From: Oscillospiraceae bacterium
GTDB taxonomy: Bacteria > Bacillota > Clostridia > Oscillospirales > Oscillospiraceae
Reading direction: 5' to 3'
Length of the DNA stretch: 50,478 nt
NCBI GenBank assembly: GCA_017398685.1
Contig: JAFQFH010000005.1
Location: 1 to 50,478, forward strand
Both the position numbers and the translations under genes were made by a program. Numbering within the stretch: position 1 is the first letter of the stretch; every line of letters begins with the position of its first letter. The notes beneath the pieces were generated by a model, which did not search any database, had not been told where the DNA came from, and saw only the letters and a program-made list of their open reading frames with translations. Positions 47,430 through 50,478 of this stretch are shown in pieces.

Positions 47430-48455
47430 TTATTTTTCCAGCCAGATCTTGCTGCGGTCTATATCCTTGAGAGAGGCAGCGCCGCACATGGTCATGGTGG
47501 ACTTGAGCTCACCGACAATCTTGTCCATGTAGATCTTGAAGCCTTCCTCAGCAGCACCGTAAATTGCGGTCAGCACCGGGCGGCCTATGAGCACTGCATC
47601 AGCGCCCAGAGCCAAAGCGCGGAAAACGTCCACACCGGAGCGGATACCGCCGTCAACGAATATGGTCAGCTTTCCCTTGACTGCGTCCACTATTGCGGGC
47701 AATACCTCGGCGGTGGAGGGCACGCCGCCCTGAACGCGGCCGCCGTGGTTGGACACCACGATACCGGCAGCACCGGCTTCAACGGCCTTTTTGGCGCCGG
47801 CTACGGTCATGATGCCTTTGATTATAAAGGGACGGCCTGCATAGTCTATTATCTCGCGCATCTCGTCAACGCTCTTACTGCCTGCGTTGGGGTTGATAGC
47901 CTTCAGGAAGGGGAGACCTGCACCGTCCACGTCCATTGCGGCGGCAAAAATGTCCTTCTCCTTGAGAATGTCCAGCTTGGAGAAGACGGCTTCCTTGTTC
48001 CAGGGCTTGATGGTGGGGCAGCCGATACCGCCAACCTTAACCATGTCGTCGGTGGCATTGCTTATCACGTTGGGGTCGGGGCCGTCACCGGTAAGGGCCA
48101 TAATGCCGTATTCGGCAGCGGCCTTTACAAGAATGGAGTTATAGGCGCTCTCGGTGTACTTATCACCGTAGTGCATAAGCTGTGCGCCCAGAGGAGCAAC
48201 GAATATGGGGGCTGCAAACTTGTGGCCGAAAAGCTCAAAGCTGATATCGGGATCGGCGTAATTGGGGCAAAGAGTGTCCATGTTGACGCAGATTTCCTGC
48301 CACTTGTCATAGTTGCGGGCTGCCACATTACCGGGGAACTTGCTGCCGGGTCCGGGCATGGAGTTGCCGCAGGCGCGGCCGTTGCATACGGGGCAGGCTT
48401 TGCAGTAAGGGCCGCTGCACTCTCTTGCTGCGGCGAGAACTTCGTTGTAATTCAT
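47430..48455 (-). CDS. FMN-dependent alpha-hydroxyacid dehydrogenase with Cys-rich N-terminus
   Basis: A 341-aa TIM-barrel flavoprotein of the lactate/glycolate oxidase family. Catalytic His and the adjacent Arg are in VVSNHGGRVQGG. FMN contacts are in IFVDGGIRSGVDVFRALALGADAVLIGRP. APIFVAPLGAQLM is the N-terminal FMN side. Unusually, the N-terminus has five Cys close together: CSGPYCKACPVCNGRAC (C-x4-C-x2-C-x2-C-x4-C), which could hold an iron-sulfur cluster or metal. In an anaerobe it is more likely a dehydrogenase than an oxidase. AGGAGGTAATCC precedes the ATG. Single gene. Confidence 0.88.
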   Translation of the reverse strand: MNYNEVLAAARECSGPYCKACPVCNGRACGNSMPGPGSKFPGNVAARNYDKWQEICVNMDTLCPNYADPDISFELFGHKFAAPIFVAPLGAQLMHYGDKYTESAYNSILVKAAAEYGIMALTGDGPDPNVISNATDDMVKVGGIGCPTIKPWNKEAVFSKLDILKEKDIFAAAMDVDGAGLPFLKAINPNAGSKSVDEMREIIDYAGRPFIIKGIMTVAGAKKAVEAGAAGIVVSNHGGRVQGGVPSTAEVLPAIVDAVKGKLTIFVDGGIRSGVDVFRALALGADAVLIGRPVLTAIYGAAEEGFKIYMDKIVGELKSTMTMCGAASLKDIDRSKIWLEK

Positions 48456-48559
48456 GGATTACCTCCTGATTATTGAATACTGTCTGCAAAAACATTATCC
48501 AACAGTAAAAGACTAAAGTCAACAAATGTTTGAATGTTTCATACGGACAAATTTGCCCT

Positions 48560-49447
48560 TTATACGCCTGTGCCGTCAAAGTCCGGTATTTCCTCCTCAC
48601 CGGCGGACTCAAGACCCTGCCAGTAACCGTTCACGATGCCCCGGCGCTCCATGTATGCTCGCAGAAGCTCACTTTCATCCTCGTTTACCGTCCTTTCAAG
48701 ACCTGCCACGGCTCTGCTGCCAGGCATGGGCGTATACTGGCTCATCAGGGAGAAAAGCACAGCATCCTCCTCAAATTCTTCGGCCACAAAGTCGATAACG
48801 TCCATGGAATTGAGCTCCTGCCCGGGGAGAATAAGATGGCGGATAAGTACACCGGAAGTGAGCATACCCTCATCATCCAGTACAAAATTGCCACGCTGGC
48901 GGTACATTTCCTTTATAGCAGCCGCCGCCACCTGGGGATAGTCCTCCGCAGCAGAGCAGAGCTTTGCAAGCTCACGCTTTGCGTACTTATAATCCGGCAT
49001 GTATATCTGCACAAGACCATCCAGCATTTTAAGCGTCTCCACGCTTTCATAGCCGGAGGAGTTCCAAACCACCGGGATGCCCAGCTCAAGCCCATCTAGG
49101 GCCTTGGCTACGGGGAGGGCGAAATGTGTGGCCGTCACAAGATTAATGTTGTGTACTCCCTCATCCCGCAGTCTCAGCATTATATCCCGCAGTTTCGCAA
49201 CACTGACGGTTTCGCCTGTAAGCCCCCGGCTTATCTCGTGGTTCTGGCAGAAAACGCACTTTAAATTGCAGCCTGTGAAGAATATGGCTCCCGAGCCTCT
49301 CACGCCGCTGATGCATGGCTCTTCACCGAAATGGGGAGCCGCCCGGGCAATGCGTGGCAGGGAAGGGCTCATGCATATACCGCCGGCTTTTTCGGCTGTT
49401 CTCAGTGCGCCGCACTGCCTTGGACAAACTGTGCATCTATACTCCAT
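48560..49447 (-). CDS. Radical SAM protein, PflA/PflX-like
   Basis: A 295-aa protein. The start is ATG 49447 (MEYRCTVCPRQCGALR) with AAGGAGC upstream; the open frame to 49531 is not needed. Extra Cys at the N-terminus (CTVCPRQC, then GICMSP) precede the radical SAM motif CxxxCxxC in FTGCNLKCVFCQNHEIS. Later segments VWNSSGYESVETLKMLDG and YMPDYKYAKREL match the COG1313 group related to pyruvate formate-lyase activases. The target is unknown. No glycyl radical enzyme gene is nearby. Confidence 0.9.
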   Translation of the reverse strand: MEYRCTVCPRQCGALRTAEKAGGICMSPSLPRIARAAPHFGEEPCISGVRGSGAIFFTGCNLKCVFCQNHEISRGLTGETVSVAKLRDIMLRLRDEGVHNINLVTATHFALPVAKALDGLELGIPVVWNSSGYESVETLKMLDGLVQIYMPDYKYAKRELAKLCSAAEDYPQVAAAAIKEMYRQRGNFVLDDEGMLTSGVLIRHLILPGQELNSMDVIDFVAEEFEEDAVLFSLMSQYTPMPGSRAVAGLERTVNEDESELLRAYMERRGIVNGYWQGLESAGEEEIPDFDGTGV

Positions 49448-49697
49448 TTTTGCTCCTTCAAAACCCTTTGAAATCCATTTGTGGCGCGGTATTACGAACA
49501 ATTTGTGCATCATGCCGGAGAGCATATGCAAAATGACAAAAAAGCGCCATCTACAGGACTGATTATAGCTTGAATTTGTCTAATATGCAAGAAAACGAAA
49601 AAATCTAAAAAAAGTACATGAAATTTGGAAAATTTGTGATAAAATGTTCTGGAACGTGAAAAAGATATGATATTTTTGTGACAATAGAGGCTTCGCC

Positions 49698-50180
49698 ATG
49701 CTGGACATAGTTCTGGTCGAGCCGGAAATCCCACATAATACCGGGGCCATAGCCCGCACCTGTGCAGCAAGCGGCGCAAGGCTGCATCTTATCAGGCCCC
49801 TTGGTTTTGAGATATCCGACAAGCACCTTAAACGCTGCGGTCTGGATTACTGGTATCTGGTGGATATCCGCATCTACGATAATCTCAGCGAGTTTTTTGA
49901 AAAAAACGGCGATAATAACATATATCTCGCCACAACAAAGGCGCCAAAAGCCTATCATCAGGCGGATATGAGCGGCGATGTGACGCTTATGTTCGGCAAG
50001 GAGACGGCGGGGCTGCCTGAGTGGCTTCGTGAAAAGTACAGGGACCGCTGCATACGTATTCCCATGATAGATGAGGCCAGAAGCCTGAACCTGTCAAACT
50101 CCGTTGCGATCCTTGCCTATGAGGCACTGCGCCAGCAGGGCTTTCCCGGCCTTCTGGAGCGAGGCTCCATGGCAGAGTAA
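49698..50180 (+). CDS. trmL: tRNA (cytidine/uridine 34-2'-O)-methyltransferase
   Basis: A 160-aa SPOUT (trefoil-knot) enzyme that methylates the wobble ribose of certain tRNAs. MLDIVLVEPEIPHNTGAIARTC at the start contains the conserved Asn and Arg. LMFGKETAGLPEWLR and RSLNLSNSVAILAYEALRQ form the SAM-binding knot. The length is typical. GAGG about 11 bases upstream serves the ATG. It is the first + strand gene after a 250-base AT-rich spacer with no clear consensus promoter. Confidence 0.94.
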   Translation: MLDIVLVEPEIPHNTGAIARTCAASGARLHLIRPLGFEISDKHLKRCGLDYWYLVDIRIYDNLSEFFEKNGDNNIYLATTKAPKAYHQADMSGDVTLMFGKETAGLPEWLREKYRDRCIRIPMIDEARSLNLSNSVAILAYEALRQQGFPGLLERGSMAE

Positions 50181-50269
50181 AATCATCATGTTTTTCCCGG
50201 GCCGGATGCCCGTTTCCCCCGGAATGGGGCATAAAATTTGTTTTATAAATTCATTATAGGAGGCATCTC

Positions 50270-50478
50270 ATGAACTACAACAAGAAGACCGTTTACGATG
50301 TAGATCTTAAAGGCAAGAAGGTTCTGCTCCGCTGCGACTTCAACGTCCCCCAGGACAAGAAGACCGGTGAGATCACCAGCGACAAGCGCATCAAGGCCGC
50401 TATCCCCACCATCAAGTACCTGCTCGAGCAGGGTGCTGCCGTTATCGCCTGCTCCCATCTGGGCAAGCCCGTTGCCAC
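50270..50478 (+). CDS. pgk: Phosphoglycerate kinase, 5' part
   Basis: The gene runs off the right edge after 69 codons. The start ATG 50270 has TAGGAGGC at 50257-50264. [29 protein letters not shown] holds the conserved substrate-binding RCDFNVP, followed by [18 protein letters not shown] and the HLGKP motif at the edge (CSHLGKPVA). It transfers phosphate between 1,3-bisphosphoglycerate and ADP in glycolysis. Confidence 0.97.
   Translation, partial: MNYNKKTVYDVDLKGKKVLLRCDFNVPQDKKTGEITSDKRIKAAIPTIKYLLEQGAAVIACSHLGKPVA

Noticed and set aside
50190-50260. Terminator between trmL and pgk
   Set aside because: Some GC-rich complementarity (GGGC with GCCC) exists but is short and lacks a T-tract.

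Overview
This window comes from a spore-forming, anaerobic Firmicute, most likely a gut clostridium of the Oscillospiraceae type. The evidence is a yabP-yabQ-divIC-yabR sporulation and division operon, a GerMN-domain lipoprotein, a 2-hydroxyacyl-CoA dehydratase activator, an acetate/acyl-CoA CoA-transferase, electron-transfer flavoproteins, a T-box leader, and the gene order DUF1385-prmC-recA-recX-rimO-pgsA-cysS. There are no rRNA genes, no confident tRNA, no transposase, no phage genes and no CRISPR array. The window is chromosomal core interspersed with small catabolic and transport modules.

Layout. 1-1570 (+): the end of a dehydratase activator gene, a one-helix small protein and a Cys-motif protein. 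1645-8430: an RpiR regulator divergent from a six-gene module (TRAP transporter DctPQM, amidohydrolase-like protein, HMGL-type aldolase, D-2-hydroxyacid dehydrogenase), with matching operator half-sites in both promoters. 8545-9998: yabP, yabQ, divIC and the S1 protein yabR. 10015-16933: CoA-transferase, two lipoproteins, alpha/beta hydrolase (-), patatin, an atypical peptide deformylase, thioredoxin and CoA-disulfide reductase with rhodanese. 17074-20644: DUF819 transporter, ketopantoate reductase-like enzyme and class III aminotransferase. 20677-22623: an ArsC/Spx-like gene (-), then a T-box leader read here as cysteine-specific, in front of an SDF symporter. 22729-23940: a penicillin-binding-protein relative without its active-site motifs. 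23998-29124: a VOC-VOC-acyl-CoA dehydrogenase-EtfB-EtfA operon (-) divergent from a LysR regulator. 29129-32008: an HD hydrolase, BioY joined in frame to an unknown domain, and an MFS transporter. 32109-32391: a structured element closed by a 29-position inverted repeat.

32406-39319 (-) is a long housekeeping operon. 39399-41110 (-) is a two-component system. 41451-44784 holds a ribosomal-protection-type GTPase fused to a Rae1/YacP-like NYN nuclease, overlapping a YlmH-like S4 protein gene. Next come an MFS transporter with a sugar-kinase-like phosphotransferase (+), an FMN-dependent alpha-hydroxyacid dehydrogenase (-), a PflA-like radical SAM protein (-), trmL (+) and the start of pgk (+).

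The most interesting points are: (1) the GTPase-NYN nuclease fusion overlapping ylmH, which looks like a ribosome-rescue unit; (2) the cysteine T-box on a symporter whose substrate-site Arg is replaced; (3) the structured element beside cysS, where the wobble pairs favour one strand; (4) the RpiR-TRAP catabolic module of unknown substrate; (5) the BioY fusion with an internal ribosome-binding site; (6) enzyme-like proteins lacking catalytic residues. All family calls were made by reading motifs; no database search was run.
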